NCBI RefSeq assembly: GCF_007992195.1
Contig: NZ_BJZU01000052.1
Coordinates: 1-64,000, forward strand
Reading direction: 5' to 3'
Origin: Methylobacterium oxalidis
GTDB lineage: Bacteria; Pseudomonadota; Alphaproteobacteria; Rhizobiales; Beijerinckiaceae
DNA length: 64,000 bases
The translations under genes were made by a program, and so were the position numbers. Each line of letters starts with the position of its first letter. Position 1 is the first letter of the stretch. Below the pieces are notes generated by a model. It ran no database searches. It was not told the DNA's origin and saw only the letters and a program-made list of their open reading frames with translations. Positions 9,101 to 16,942 of this stretch are shown here, one piece after another.

Positions 9101-9247
9101 GGCGAGCGCGTCGACCCGCGCCTCGGCCGCGGCGTCGCGCCTCGGTCCCGCCAGGGGATTTCCCAGGAAGCCCCGAACGAGGGCGGCATCGTCCGCCGCG
9201 TAGGGCGCGGCGAAGGCGGGGAGGGCGGGCGGCACCGGGAGCGGCAT
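6140..9247 (-). CDS. putA: Bifunctional proline dehydrogenase / P5C dehydrogenase
   Basis: PutA oxidises proline to pyrroline-5-carboxylate with FAD (N-terminal TIM-barrel domain) and then to glutamate with NAD+ (C-terminal aldehyde dehydrogenase domain), passing electrons to the quinone pool. Visible landmarks are RLVKGAYWDTEVKRAQ and QAYQKRC in the dehydrogenase half, and SPWNFPLAIFTGQ, the general-base glutamate in AETGGINAM and the nucleophile Cys827 in GQRCSALR. The start at 9247 (MPLPVPPALPAF) is preferred because the 60 residues upstream are low-complexity. At 1035 residues it is the short form without an N-terminal ribbon-helix-helix DNA-binding domain, so it should not repress its own promoter. 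Confidence 0.96.
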   Translation of the reverse strand: MPLPVPPALPAFAAPYAADDAALVRGFLGNPLAGPRRDAAAEARVDALARDLVEAIRAAEGGLGGVEDMLREYSLSTREGLALMVLAEALLRVPDAATADRLIEDKLGQGDFAHHATRSGALLVNASAWALGLSARIIQPGETPEGVLASLARRIGLPALRTAARQAMRVMGGHFVLGETITAALRRAGTGEARHYRYSFDMLGEGARTAADAEAYRAAYAGAIAAIGRAAGNAPLPGRPGISVKLSALHPRYEPLSRARVMDELVPVLLDLARAARAHDLVFTVDAEEADRLELSLAVFAAVLADPSLAGWDGYGLAVQAYQKRCLPVIDHVADLARGLGRRLMVRLVKGAYWDTEVKRAQERGLADYPVFTRKSTTDLSYMAAAGRLLAHRPHLFPQFATHNALTVASIAERAGTPEGYEFQRLHGMGEALYERLLARRPGTACRVYAPVGGHRDLLAYLVRRLLENGANSSFVSLAADPSVPVETLLRRPAESVGAPERARHPRLPLPREIHGPGRRVAAGIEFGAVAELDALLAAARAAAGPARAAPLLDGAEQAGLARDVRSPIDGRVVGRVVEAAPETADAAVAAAARAVRAWDATAAAERAAALERAADLIEARRGRLIHLLQAEAGKTIEDALSEVREAVDFCRYYALEGRRLFAEPRALTGPAGESNRLALRGRGVFVAISPWNFPLAIFTGQVAAGLMAGNAVVAKPAEQTPLVAAEAVRLLHQAGIPTGALQLVPGDGAVGARLVADARVGGVVFTGSTEVARGINRALAAKDGPIVPLIAETGGINAMLVDATALPEQVADDVVASAFRSAGQRCSALRLLLVQADVADRVIAMVAGAARELRLGDPRDPATQVGPVIDAEAKRRLDAHAARMRVRARIHLDGRPPAGGHFVAPQIYEVAGPADLAEEVFGPILHVARYDASNLDRVLEAIAATGYGLTLGIHSRIDATVARVVERLPHGNVYVNRNMIGAVVGVQPFGGCGLSGTGPKAGGPHYLPRFAAEQTVTINTAASGGDAALIGLDE

Positions 9248-9389
9248 GGCGGACGTGCCTCGGACGGGCGCGCGGCCCTCTCGCCCGGCGGCAGGATCCG
9301 TGCCGGGGATGCGCCTGTCGCGCACGGGCCGGCGGGCGGCGGCATTGTAGGCGGAGGCGCCGTGCCCCGCGAGATCCGCCGCGCGCGTG

Positions 9390-9602
9390 CTACCGCGCGG
9401 GCGGCGTCTTCCAGTCCTCGTAGGCACTGTGGCCGGGCGCGCCCTGGTCCGCGGGCTCGGTGGCGCCGGGCGAGCCCGCTCCCTCGGGGCGGCCGGTCCG
9501 GGGCTGATCCGGGTAGGCGCGCGGGCCGGCCGGCGGCTGCGCCGGATCCTCGCCGGGCCCCGGATCGGCGGGTCCGGGCTCGGGATCGGTGATGCGGCTC
9601 AT
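9390..9602 (-). CDS. Pro/Gly-rich small protein, 70 aa
   Basis: The start at 9602 is fixed by a strong Shine-Dalgarno sequence (GGAGGAG, about 8 bases upstream). The 70-residue product is rich in Pro, Gly, Glu and Asp and probably disordered, ending in SAYEDWKTPPAR. It lies directly upstream of putA on the same strand with a 142-base gap. I do not recognise it. Confidence 0.55.
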   Translation of the reverse strand: MSRITDPEPGPADPGPGEDPAQPPAGPRAYPDQPRTGRPEGAGSPGATEPADQGAPGHSAYEDWKTPPAR

Positions 9603-9688
9603 GCGCGGGTCTCCTCCGGAATGCCTTGACGCTCCAGGGAGACGGCCGGGCGGCGGAGCGGGTTCCCCCGCCGCTTCGGCCAATCGCG

Positions 9689-10528
9689 TCAGTGCAGGGC
9701 TTGGTGCTCGCGCTTGAGCACGTAGCCGTTATCGGTGAGCCGGGTCCGCCGGGCGGCCGGGACGTCCTGCGCCCGCCAGTAATGGGTGACGAGGCTGCGG
9801 CGGGTCTGCGTCGGGTCGAGGATCGGCGCGCCACCGTGCAGGACCTGGCTGTGCCAGATGAGCACGTCGCCCGGCTCGCCGTAGAAGTAGACCGGCTCGA
9901 TCTCCCGGGTCGTCTCCGCGACGTAGGCCTGAGCGGGCGCGAGGTCGTAACCGAGAGCCGCGATGCTCCCGTTCGGAAACAGGTAGGGCGGGATCTTGTG
10001 GCTGCCCGGATAGACGAAGAGCGGTCCGTTCCGGTCCGTGTAGGTGTCGAGGCAGATCGAGGAGACCGCCATCTTGTCCTTGACCGGCGGCGGCATGAAC
10101 CAGCTGTCGTAGTGGGCAGTCTGCGCGCTGCCGTAGAGGAAGTTCAGGGAGTTGCAGACCATCGGATCGCCGTCGAGGAGCTCGTCGAGCACCTGCGTCA
10201 GGCGGGCATCGAGGTTGCACGACCGGATCACGCTCGAATCGAGGAACAGGTCGTTGATCTTGACCGGCCCGGAGAAGGCGGAGGCGGGCACGTCGGCGAT
10301 CCGCATCCGCCGCCCCGACAGCTCGCCCGAGATGATGTCGACGGTGACCTCGGGGTAGCGGTCGCGATGCTCCAGCAGGCCCCGGACCTCGGCGTTGACC
10401 GCCGCGATCGTCTCTGGCGCGAAGAACTTCGGGAGGATCAGGTAGCCGTTGTCGTCCCAGAACGCTCGCTGCTCCGACGTGAGGGCACGCTCGGACGAGC
10501 CGGTGATTTTCTTGAGGAAGTTCAACAT
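9689..10528 (-). CDS. Phytanoyl-CoA dioxygenase (PhyH) family protein
   Basis: A 279-residue Fe(II)/2-oxoglutarate-dependent dioxygenase of the PhyH family, which hydroxylates a small substrate using O2 and 2-oxoglutarate. The double-stranded beta-helix ligands are visible: the His and Asp in AHYDSW (about residues 145-147) and the distal His in WHSQVLHGGAP (about 233). The N-terminus (residues 16-50, LTSEQRAFWDDNGYLILPKFF) is the usual PhyH opening. The frame is open far upstream, but the family alignment begins at this ATG. Substrate unknown; relatives act on lipids, ectoine and natural products. Confidence 0.9.
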   Translation of the reverse strand: MLNFLKKITGSSERALTSEQRAFWDDNGYLILPKFFAPETIAAVNAEVRGLLEHRDRYPEVTVDIISGELSGRRMRIADVPASAFSGPVKINDLFLDSSVIRSCNLDARLTQVLDELLDGDPMVCNSLNFLYGSAQTAHYDSWFMPPPVKDKMAVSSICLDTYTDRNGPLFVYPGSHKIPPYLFPNGSIAALGYDLAPAQAYVAETTREIEPVYFYGEPGDVLIWHSQVLHGGAPILDPTQTRRSLVTHYWRAQDVPAARRTRLTDNGYVLKREHQALH

Positions 10529-10798
10529 GGGATTCCGTTCGGATCGATCGGTCCGGTTGGGCGGAGCGATTGGTGGCCAGAGACCGGAACCTGTCAACCG
10601 GCCAGGGAGATCATCGCGGGCCGCACACGATCTCGGCAGGACCTGTGTTGAATTCTCGGTACGGTTGCTGGCCGACACGCGTCGATTGATTTGATCGAGC
10701 GTATCGTCCGCGCCTGATCCACCGTCGACCTCATCCATCTGGAGGATGATTTCTGCCCTTCTCGGCGGCTTTCTGTAGCGGCCTGCGGAGGGGTTGCC

Positions 10799-11047
10799 AT
10801 GCAGAGAGTGACGTATCAGCCGCCCTGGATCGCGCGTCGGGCCGAACGCCTGCGCGCCCGCCGCGGCAAGGGGCGCGTGGTGCGCTGGATCGCCTATGCC
10901 GGGTCCCCCGCCGCGGACCGGCCGGACCGATCCGAGACCGCGCCGAACGAGGCCGGCCGGGCGCGGGACGCGGACGGCGCAGAGCCTCCGGGCAACATCG
11001 TGCACCTGCGCCCGCGACCCGGATCGAGCCCGCAGATCCCGGGCTGA
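10799..11047 (+). CDS. Small basic hypothetical protein, 82 aa
   Basis: The ATG is preceded by GCGGAGG at good spacing. The N-terminal half is very basic (ARRAERLRARRGKGRVVRWI) and the C-terminal half acidic and then proline-rich (GNIVHLRPRPGS). No membrane span or signal peptide is seen. The basic segment could bind nucleic acid, but that is only inference. The gene reads divergently from the PhyH gene. Confidence 0.55.
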   Translation: MQRVTYQPPWIARRAERLRARRGKGRVVRWIAYAGSPAADRPDRSETAPNEAGRARDADGAEPPGNIVHLRPRPGSSPQIPG

Positions 11048-11138
11048 GGACTCACCGCGGAGCCCGTCCGGCGGCCTCGGGGACGGGGCCGGTCGGCCGG
11101 CCCTTGCGCCGCGCCGCGGGATCGCGCACGGGTCGGGC

Positions 11139-11477
11139 ATGAAGCAGCTCGAAGCCCTCATCGCCTGGACTCCGATCCGCTGGGCGGACCTGCGCCCCGA
11201 GACGGCCGGACAGGTCGCCGTGCTGCCCTTTCCCGACACCGAGGGACGCGCCAAGGGCTTCATGATGAGCGCGGGCGCGAGTTCCTCCGCCCTGCGGACG
11301 CTCTCCGAGGAGCAGCGGATCGCGCGGCTCTTCATCGACTTCAACACCCTGGTGGTGCGCGACGGGCTCGATCCGCAGACGGTGCACCGGGCCTTCCTCG
11401 CCATCGACGAGTACCGCTTCCGCATCGCGCCGGACACCGAGGGCGCGGAGTTCGAGGATCCCCCGGAAGAGGATTGA
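11139..11477 (+). CDS. Hypothetical protein, 112 aa
   Basis: A well-balanced cytoplasmic protein starting MKQLEALIAWTPIRWADLRP and ending in an acidic tail (EFEDPPEED). The central SEEQRIARLFIDFNTLVV and DPQTVHRAFLAIDEYRF look like a helical domain. The upstream extension of the frame is low-complexity and was not used. I do not recognise the family. A 120-base gap separates it from the aldo/keto reductase. Confidence 0.74.
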   Translation: MKQLEALIAWTPIRWADLRPETAGQVAVLPFPDTEGRAKGFMMSAGASSSALRTLSEEQRIARLFIDFNTLVVRDGLDPQTVHRAFLAIDEYRFRIAPDTEGAEFEDPPEED

Positions 11478-11597
11478 GCCTCGTTTCCGGAAACACTCCG
11501 CGACAAAAAACGCCCTCGGCCGCGGACGCCCAAGCCTCGACACCGGCTCCGGTGCCCTACCTGATGGCAGGCCAGACAAGGCCGCGCCGGAGGTTCC

Positions 11598-12521
11598 ATG
11601 GCCGGAAGTCCCATCCTCGCGACACGCCGCGCCGTCCTCGCCGGCGCCGCGCTGCTGCCCGCATTCCTGCCCGGCGCGCTCCGGGCGGCCGAGGGCGCGC
11701 TGATCCGGCGGCCGATCCCGTCCTCGGGCGAGCCGCTTCCCGCCATCGGGATCGGCACCTCGCGCCGCTACGAGGTGGAGCCCGTGCCGGAGAAGATCGC
11801 GCCCCTGCGGGAGGCAGTGGAGCGGTTCGTGGCGCTCGGCGGCACGGTCATCGACACGGCGCCGAGCTACGGTACAGCCGAGGACGTGCTGGGCCAGATC
11901 CTGCAGGGGGGCCTCCGGGAGAAGGTGTTCCTGGCGAGCAAGGTCAGCGAGACCGGGCGCGAGGCCGGCGCGGCGCAGATCGCCCGCTCCTTCGAGCGCC
12001 TGCGCACGGACCGCATCGACCTCATCGCCGTGCACAACCTGATCGACCCGGCGAGCAACCTCGCGACCGTGCGTGACCTGAAGGCCAAGGGCCGCGTCCG
12101 CTACGTCGGCGTCACGGTCTGGCGGGACGGGCAGTTCGCCGAGCTCGAGCCGCTGATGAAGCGCGAGGCCCTCGATTTCATCCAGGTCAACTACGCCATC
12201 GACAACCGGGCGGCGGCCGAGCGCGTCCTGCCGCTCGCGGCCGAGCGCGGCATGGCCGTGATGGTCAACGTGCCCTTCGGGCGCGACCGCCTGTTCAAGG
12301 CCGTGCAGGGGCGCGAGCTGCCGCCCTGGGCCGCCGAGTTCGATTGCGCGAGCTGGCCGCAATTCTTCCTGAAGTACGTCCTCGCCAACCCGGCCGTCAC
12401 CTGCCCGATCCCCGGCATGGCGAAGGTCGCTTACGTCGAGGACAATCTCGGCGCCGCCCGCGGGCGCCTGCCCGATGCCGCGGCGCGGGCCAAGATGGAG
12501 GCGTTCATCGATGCGCTCTGA
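11598..12521 (+). CDS. Exported aldo/keto reductase with Tat-type signal
   Basis: A 307-residue aldo/keto reductase (NAD(P)H-dependent carbonyl reduction in a TIM barrel) with an N-terminal twin-arginine-like leader (TRRAVLAGAALLPAFLPGAL, residues 9-28). The catalytic tetrad looks intact: Asp and Tyr in DTAPSYG (about residues 87-93), Lys in LASKVS, His in AVHNL. The C-terminal cofactor-binding end is shorter than in classical members. It overlaps the next gene by 11 bases, so the two are probably co-expressed. The leader suggests export of a folded, cofactor-loaded enzyme. Confidence 0.9.
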   Translation: MAGSPILATRRAVLAGAALLPAFLPGALRAAEGALIRRPIPSSGEPLPAIGIGTSRRYEVEPVPEKIAPLREAVERFVALGGTVIDTAPSYGTAEDVLGQILQGGLREKVFLASKVSETGREAGAAQIARSFERLRTDRIDLIAVHNLIDPASNLATVRDLKAKGRVRYVGVTVWRDGQFAELEPLMKREALDFIQVNYAIDNRAAAERVLPLAAERGMAVMVNVPFGRDRLFKAVQGRELPPWAAEFDCASWPQFFLKYVLANPAVTCPIPGMAKVAYVEDNLGAARGRLPDAAARAKMEAFIDAL

Positions 12522-13233
12522 ACCCACGCGCCGCGCGGCCCTCGCGCTCGCCCTCGGCCTGCTGGCCCTCCCGGCACAGGCCCAGGACGCCGCCGGGAAA
12601 AAGCCCCTGCGCATCGGGATCATCGGCGCGGGCAAGATCGGCGGCACCATCGGCACCCTCTGGGTCAAGGCCGGGCACGAGGTGATGTTCTCCTCCCGCC
12701 ACCCGGAGGAATTGAAGGGGCTCGTGGAGGGCCTCGGCGAGCGGGCGCGGGCGGGCACGCCGGCCGAGGCGATCCGCTTCGGCGAGGCGATCCTCGTGGC
12801 GGTGCCCTACAAGGCCTATCCGCAGCTCAAGGCCGATTACGGCGAGCCCTTGAAGGGCCGGATCGTGCTCGATGCCGGCAACGCGACGCAGGCGCGCGAC
12901 GGCGACCTCTACGCCGAGGTCTCGGCCAACGGCATCGGCGCGACCAGCGCCAAGTACCTGGCCGACGCCCGGCTGGTGCGGGCCTTCAACGCCGCGAACT
13001 ACCGGGTCTTCGAGGCCAACGCGAACCGGCCCGCGCCCCGCATGGCGGTGCCGATCGCGGCCGACGACGAAGCGGCCCTGGAGATGGGCAAGCGGCTCGT
13101 CTCGGATGCCGGCTTCGACCCCGTTGCGGTCGGCACGCTGAAGGACGCGGACCGGTTCGCGATGGGCTCGCCCGGCTTCGGGCACAACCTGTCCGCCCCG
13201 GACCTGCGCGCCAAGCTCGGACTCGCCCCGTGA
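12511..13233 (+). CDS. F420-dependent NADP oxidoreductase-like protein with leader
   Basis: A 240-residue protein with a Rossmann fold of the NADP-oxidoreductase/F420-reductase family (PF03807). The dinucleotide motif GIIGAGKIGGTIG sits at about residues 37-49, followed by HEVMFSSRHPEEL, where the Ser-Arg is typical of NADP(H) binders. The N-terminus carries a hydrophobic leader (ALALALGLLALPAQAQ), again behind a Thr-Arg-Arg. The late ATG at 12511 inside the end of the reductase gene gives this leader. The partner cofactor is uncertain; such homologues occur in organisms that do not make F420. Confidence 0.86.
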   Translation: MRSEPTRRAALALALGLLALPAQAQDAAGKKPLRIGIIGAGKIGGTIGTLWVKAGHEVMFSSRHPEELKGLVEGLGERARAGTPAEAIRFGEAILVAVPYKAYPQLKADYGEPLKGRIVLDAGNATQARDGDLYAEVSANGIGATSAKYLADARLVRAFNAANYRVFEANANRPAPRMAVPIAADDEAALEMGKRLVSDAGFDPVAVGTLKDADRFAMGSPGFGHNLSAPDLRAKLGLAP

Positions 13234-13263
13234 GGCGGCGGGCCACCGCGGCCGATCCTGTCC

Positions 13264-14607
13264 ATGGCTGAGGCGGCCCCGGAGCGGGGTTTCCTCGCCC
13301 GGCTCGTCGACGTGCGGCCCGCGGAGGGCCGGGCGCTCGCCTGGTCCTGGGCCTACATCTTCTCGATCCTCGCCGCCTACTACGTGCTGCGGCCGATCCG
13401 CGATCAGATGGGGGTGGCCGGCGGCACCGAGAACCTGCCCTGGCTGTTCACGGCGACGCTCGTGGGCATGCTCGCCCTCAACCTGCCCTTCGGCTGGCTG
13501 GTGAAGAACCTGCCGCGAGCCCGCTTCGTGCCGCTGACCTACCGGTTCTTCGCCCTCAACATCCTGCTCTTCGCGCTCGCCCTGTACCTCGCTCCGCCGG
13601 AGGCCGACGTCTGGATCGGGCGCGTGTTCTTCGTCTGGCTGTCGATCTTCAACCTGTTCGTGGTGTCGATCTTCTGGGCGACGATCGTCGACGTGTTCTC
13701 GACGGAGCAGGGCAAGCGCCTGTTCGGCTTCATCGCGGCCGGCGCCACGCTCGGCGCCATCGCGGGCTCGGCGGTGACGGTCTCCCTCGCCCGCTCCGTG
13801 CCGACCTGGGCGCTGCTCCTCTGCGCCGTGGTGCTGCTCGAGGCGGCGGTGTTCAGCATGCGGGGCCTGGCACGGCTCTCGGAGAGCCTGCACCGCGTCC
13901 CCGCGGAGTCACCCGAGCATGCCCCGATCGGCGGCAGCGCGCTCGCCGGCCTCACCCGGACGCTCGCCTCGCCCTACCTCCTGAGCATCGGCCTGTTCCT
14001 GCTCCTGTTCTCGGTCACCACCACCTTCCTGTATTTCGAGCAGCTGAACATCGCCAAGCGCAGCTTCCCCGACCGGGGTGCGCAGACGGCCTTCTTTGCC
14101 GGCGTCGATCTCCTGGTGAACGGGCTGACGCTCGGGGTGCAGCTCTTCCTGACCGGGCGCATCGTGCGCAGGTTCGGCGTCGGCTGGACCCTGGCCCTCC
14201 TGCCCGCGGCGAGCGTGATCGGCTTCGCGGCGCTGGCGCTCGCGCCGACCATCACGGCCTTCGTCGTCGTCTATGTGCTGCGCCGGGCCGGCAACTTCGC
14301 GATCGCGCGCCCGGTCCGCGAGGTGCTGTTCACGGTGGTGCCGCGGGAGGACCGCTACAAGGCCAAGAGCTTCATCGACACGGTGGTCTACCGGCTCGGC
14401 GACCAGGTCGGCGCGTGGTCCTACGCGGGGATCGCGGCGCTCGGCTTCGGCGCCACGGCGGTGGCGGTGACGGCCGTGCCGCTGTCGCTGGCGTGGCTCC
14501 TCAACAGCCTCTGGCTCGGGCGCGCGCAGGAGAGGCGGGCGCAGGAGAGGCGGACGGACGGAGCCGGCGAGGCCGATGCCGCCCGTCCGGGCCCGGCGCC
14601 GGCCTGA
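13264..14607 (+). CDS. ATP/ADP-translocase-type (MFS-like) transporter
   Basis: A 447-residue polytopic membrane protein with about eleven to twelve hydrophobic helices. The opening (RPAEGRALAWSWAYIFSILA, then YYVLRPIRDQMGVAGG) is typical of free-living bacterial proteins annotated as NTP/NDP-exchange transporters of the AAA family, and differs from ordinary MFS sugar transporters. In obligate intracellular bacteria the family swaps host ATP for ADP; its role in free-living alphaproteobacteria is not established. The C-terminal tail after residue 420 is Arg/Glu-rich and variable. Confidence 0.86.
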   Translation: MAEAAPERGFLARLVDVRPAEGRALAWSWAYIFSILAAYYVLRPIRDQMGVAGGTENLPWLFTATLVGMLALNLPFGWLVKNLPRARFVPLTYRFFALNILLFALALYLAPPEADVWIGRVFFVWLSIFNLFVVSIFWATIVDVFSTEQGKRLFGFIAAGATLGAIAGSAVTVSLARSVPTWALLLCAVVLLEAAVFSMRGLARLSESLHRVPAESPEHAPIGGSALAGLTRTLASPYLLSIGLFLLLFSVTTTFLYFEQLNIAKRSFPDRGAQTAFFAGVDLLVNGLTLGVQLFLTGRIVRRFGVGWTLALLPAASVIGFAALALAPTITAFVVVYVLRRAGNFAIARPVREVLFTVVPREDRYKAKSFIDTVVYRLGDQVGAWSYAGIAALGFGATAVAVTAVPLSLAWLLNSLWLGRAQERRAQERRTDGAGEADAARPGPAPA

Positions 14608-14608
14608 A

Positions 14609-14782
14609 TCAGCGCCGTCGGATCCGCCGCGAGCGGGCCGGAGCCGGCGCGAGGCGCAAGGAGGGGCTCGCCGCGCGCGAGGCGGCGAGCAGGGCTGCGA
14701 GGCCGGCAAGGAGAGCGGCCGAGGAGAGGACGGTGGCGGCATGAGCGCCGCTCAGGTGCTCGGCCAATGCGACGATCGTCAT
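14609..14782 (-). CDS. Tiny membrane protein, 57 aa
   Basis: The ATG at 14782 has a GGAGGG ribosome-binding site 7-8 bases upstream. The product starts MTIVALAEHLSGAHAATVL and has one Ala/Leu-rich hydrophobic segment (SAALLAGLAALLAAS), followed by a very basic tail ending RSRRIRRR. The stop lies one base past the transporter stop on the other strand, so the genes are tightly convergent. Function unknown. Confidence 0.57.
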   Translation of the reverse strand: MTIVALAEHLSGAHAATVLSSAALLAGLAALLAASRAASPSLRLAPAPARSRRIRRR

Positions 14783-14838
14783 GGATCTGCCCTCCGATTC
14801 CCGTTCCGAAGGGTGGTCGCCGCATGGTTAACGGATCG

Positions 14839-15090
14839 TTAAGGCCGATCCTCCGGAGCGAGCGCGTCGAGGCGGGCGCGGCCCTCCTCGGTGATCTCCC
14901 AGACCGCGAAGGTGCCGCCGATATGCGGGCCCGCCTGTGTGCCGACCCATTGCAGGCGACCGGCCCGCTCCAGGACGCGCAGGCGCGCATGGTCCCGGGG
15001 CCAGGCGCGGTCCGGGCTCTGCTTGATCGAGATGCGGCCCTCCACCGCGATGGCGGCCTTGTTGAGCAGACGACGCTCGTGGCGCGGCAT
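14839..15090 (-). CDS. Hypothetical winged-helix-like protein, 83 aa
   Basis: The ATG at 15090 follows an excellent AGGAGG sequence. The protein (MPRHERRLLNKAAIAVEG; later RLRVLERAGRLQWVG and FAVWEITEEGRARLDAL) has the rhythm of a small winged-helix domain: a basic helix followed by a beta-wing and a C-terminal ITEEGRARL helix as in MarR-like or DUF-type transcription factors. There is no other domain. DNA binding is an inference from this pattern, not from a matched motif. Confidence 0.72.
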   Translation of the reverse strand: MPRHERRLLNKAAIAVEGRISIKQSPDRAWPRDHARLRVLERAGRLQWVGTQAGPHIGGTFAVWEITEEGRARLDALAPEDRP

Positions 15091-15571
15091 GTATCCTCCT
15101 GTCCGACGTTCTGCGGCGGCCGTGCGGCCGCGAGGCGAGGGCCATCGCCGCCGGCGCGGGGCGATGGGTGAGGGGCCGTGCGGCCGTCCGCCCAGGAGCG
15201 GGGGAGGGCCGTGCGGCGCGGGTGGGATGGACCCGACGTCCCGTCGAGGCCCGGGGCATCCTCCAGGATGCCGTGGCGCTGCCTCCGGCGAGGGGCGGAC
15301 CGGCCGAATCGGCAGGATCTCGGGAAGCGCCGGCGAAGCTTAACCGCAGAATTGCCACACGCAAGGCTCAGTTGAGACGTTCGATCAAGGCCCCCGCCGA
15401 GCCCTGATCATGGCGCCTCCGTCACACCCGCGAGGCACTGGACGGGGGGCCGTCCGGTCCTGTTAAAGGCATTTGTTAACCACGATCCGGGGAACCTGCC
15501 GCCGGGCTCCGGGGTCACCCCGGCAGCCGAGCGGAGCCGTCGCGACGCGGCGGGGAACTGGGAGAGGGTGT
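15091..15571. other. Gene-free region, 480 bases
   Basis: No convincing gene is present. The region is GC-rich with Gly/Arg-rich open frames. Near its right end (about 15460-15485) are AT-richer bases (TGTTAAAGGCATTTGTTAACCACGAT) that may hold the promoter of the gene starting at 15572. A similar TTAAC-type sequence recurs near 14830 and 16870-16895, also upstream of genes. Confidence 0.4.
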
Positions 15572-15973
15572 TTGCAGGGACTGCGCCTCAGCCTCGCGGG
15601 CTGCCTCGGCCTCCTGATCGCGCAGCAGGCCGCGCCGCTCCGCGCCGAGCCGTCGGTCGAGCCCCTGCCGGATGCGGCTGCGCCGCCCCTGTTCCTGCGC
15701 ATACGCCCGCAGGGTGCGCCCCTCGACATCGGCGCGGCCGGGGGCTCGGCGCCGCTCACGGAGGCCGAGATCGCCCGCAGGGCCCTTGCGGCGCGCGAGG
15801 CGGTGTGGGAGCGCGCGACCGCCCGCGCGCGCATCGCGATCGCCTCCGTCTGCACGGGATGCCTGAAACCGGAGCCCGCCGCGCCGGCCCCGGCTCCCGA
15901 GACCGCGGGGACGGCCCCCGGGACGCCCGCCGCGATCCGCTCGGCCGAATCGATCACCGGAGGAGATCCATGA
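15572..15973 (+). CDS. Secreted hypothetical protein with TTG start, 133 aa
   Basis: The frame has an ATG at 15473, but the TTG at 15572 is preceded by GGGAGAGGG and gives a clean signal peptide (LRLSLAGCLGLLIAQQAAPL), which the longer reading hides. The mature part begins about AEPSVEPLP and has two close cysteines (SVCTGCLKP), then a Pro/Ala-rich tail. The stop overlaps the next start by four bases (ATGA). Likely periplasmic; family unknown. Confidence 0.6.
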   Translation: MQGLRLSLAGCLGLLIAQQAAPLRAEPSVEPLPDAAAPPLFLRIRPQGAPLDIGAAGGSAPLTEAEIARRALAAREAVWERATARARIAIASVCTGCLKPEPAAPAPAPETAGTAPGTPAAIRSAESITGGDP

Positions 15974-16365
15974 CGCAATCCCATCCGACCAGCGGCGCCA
16001 CGCCGGACCCGAACTGCCCCGTCTCCCTCGACCTCCTCGGCGAGGTCTACCGGGCCGACGATTACGACCTGCCCGAGATCCTGGCCCGGATCCCGCCGCT
16101 GACCCGGGCGAAGCTCGCCGCCTACCTCTACGGCAAGAGCCACATGCACCAGCTCGGCCTGACGGTGGCGCGCGCCTGTGAGCGGGACGATCTCGTCCGG
16201 GCCGCGGGCGAGATCGGCTCGGTGATCCACGGGCAGGCCCATCTGAAGCCCGCCCGGCCCGCTCCGAGCGAGCCCGCCGCCCGCCCCGGCGCGGCCAAGC
16301 CCGGCGCCCCGCGCAAGATCAGCCTCGGCGGATCGGCCGCCAAGGGCCGCAGTTTCGACGACTGA
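15970..16365 (+). CDS. Hypothetical cytoplasmic protein, 131 aa
   Basis: It is coupled to the preceding secreted protein by an ATGA overlap and has a good upstream GGAGGAG. The N-terminal two thirds form a helical domain (SLDLLGEVYRADDYDLPEIL; LTRAKLAAYLYGKSHMHQLG). The tail is Pro/Ala/Lys-rich and ends KGRSFDD. The conserved-looking core suggests a small alphaproteobacterial family, but I cannot name it. Confidence 0.77.
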   Translation: MTQSHPTSGATPDPNCPVSLDLLGEVYRADDYDLPEILARIPPLTRAKLAAYLYGKSHMHQLGLTVARACERDDLVRAAGEIGSVIHGQAHLKPARPAPSEPAARPGAAKPGAPRKISLGGSAAKGRSFDD

Positions 16366-16529
16366 TGCCTGCCGCGCCTCGGCACCGCCCTCATCCGGCT
16401 CCCGGACGGACCGGCGCAGGGGCGCGGCGGCTTGACAGGGAGCCCAGGGCCGGGCGGGCGAACGCTCGGCTCGCGGAAACGAGCCGGCCGAGCCCGAGGT
16501 CGGCGGCAGGCATGGATGGAGGCGACGGG

Positions 16530-16790
16530 ATGTTCGGTGCGTGGTGGAAGCTCGGGGTCGATGCCACACTGCTGGCATTCGAATCGCAGCAGGTGATCGG
16601 CATGCGGCTGGTGAAGCTCTCCGCCGGCGGCGCCGCCGCCCAGGTCGAGGCGCAGCGCATGGTCAACGAGAAGATCATGGCCGCCGGCGAGGCCGCCCTC
16701 CTCGTCGCCTCCGGCGGCTCCACCGCCCGGGTCGTGGCGGGCTACCGCCGAAAGGTGCGGGCGAACGCGCGCCGCCTGTCGCGCGGGTAG
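16530..16790 (+). CDS. Hypothetical protein, 86 aa
   Basis: Start chosen at MFGAWWKLGVDATLLAFESQ because GGAGG lies 7 bases upstream; an earlier in-frame ATG at 16512 lacks this. The helical middle (IGMRLVKLSAGGAAAQVEAQ) and a very basic C-terminus (YRRKVRANARRLSRG) resemble the small proteins often found near poly-3-hydroxybutyrate or phasin-type genes, but no such family match can be claimed. No signal peptide. Confidence 0.72.
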   Translation: MFGAWWKLGVDATLLAFESQQVIGMRLVKLSAGGAAAQVEAQRMVNEKIMAAGEAALLVASGGSTARVVAGYRRKVRANARRLSRG

Positions 16791-16942
16791 CCGCGGAAAG
16801 GCAGTCCTGACGGCCGCCGTCCGTGGTTTCGCCCAATATTCGCGCGATAGTTGTGCGCAATCTGCCCAACAACTGCCGTTAACGATCCCTTAACCATGCC
16901 TTCGCATCGTCCGGACCGGACGACGGAAGAGGATGGACGACC

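Noticed and set aside
6230..9592. 1120-residue plus-strand open frame
   Set aside because: Antisense shadow of putA, low-complexity composition; the minus strand has complete catalytic motifs.
9689..11758. 689-residue reading for the PhyH gene
   Set aside because: Only the last 279 residues match the family; the upstream part is antisense to two other genes.
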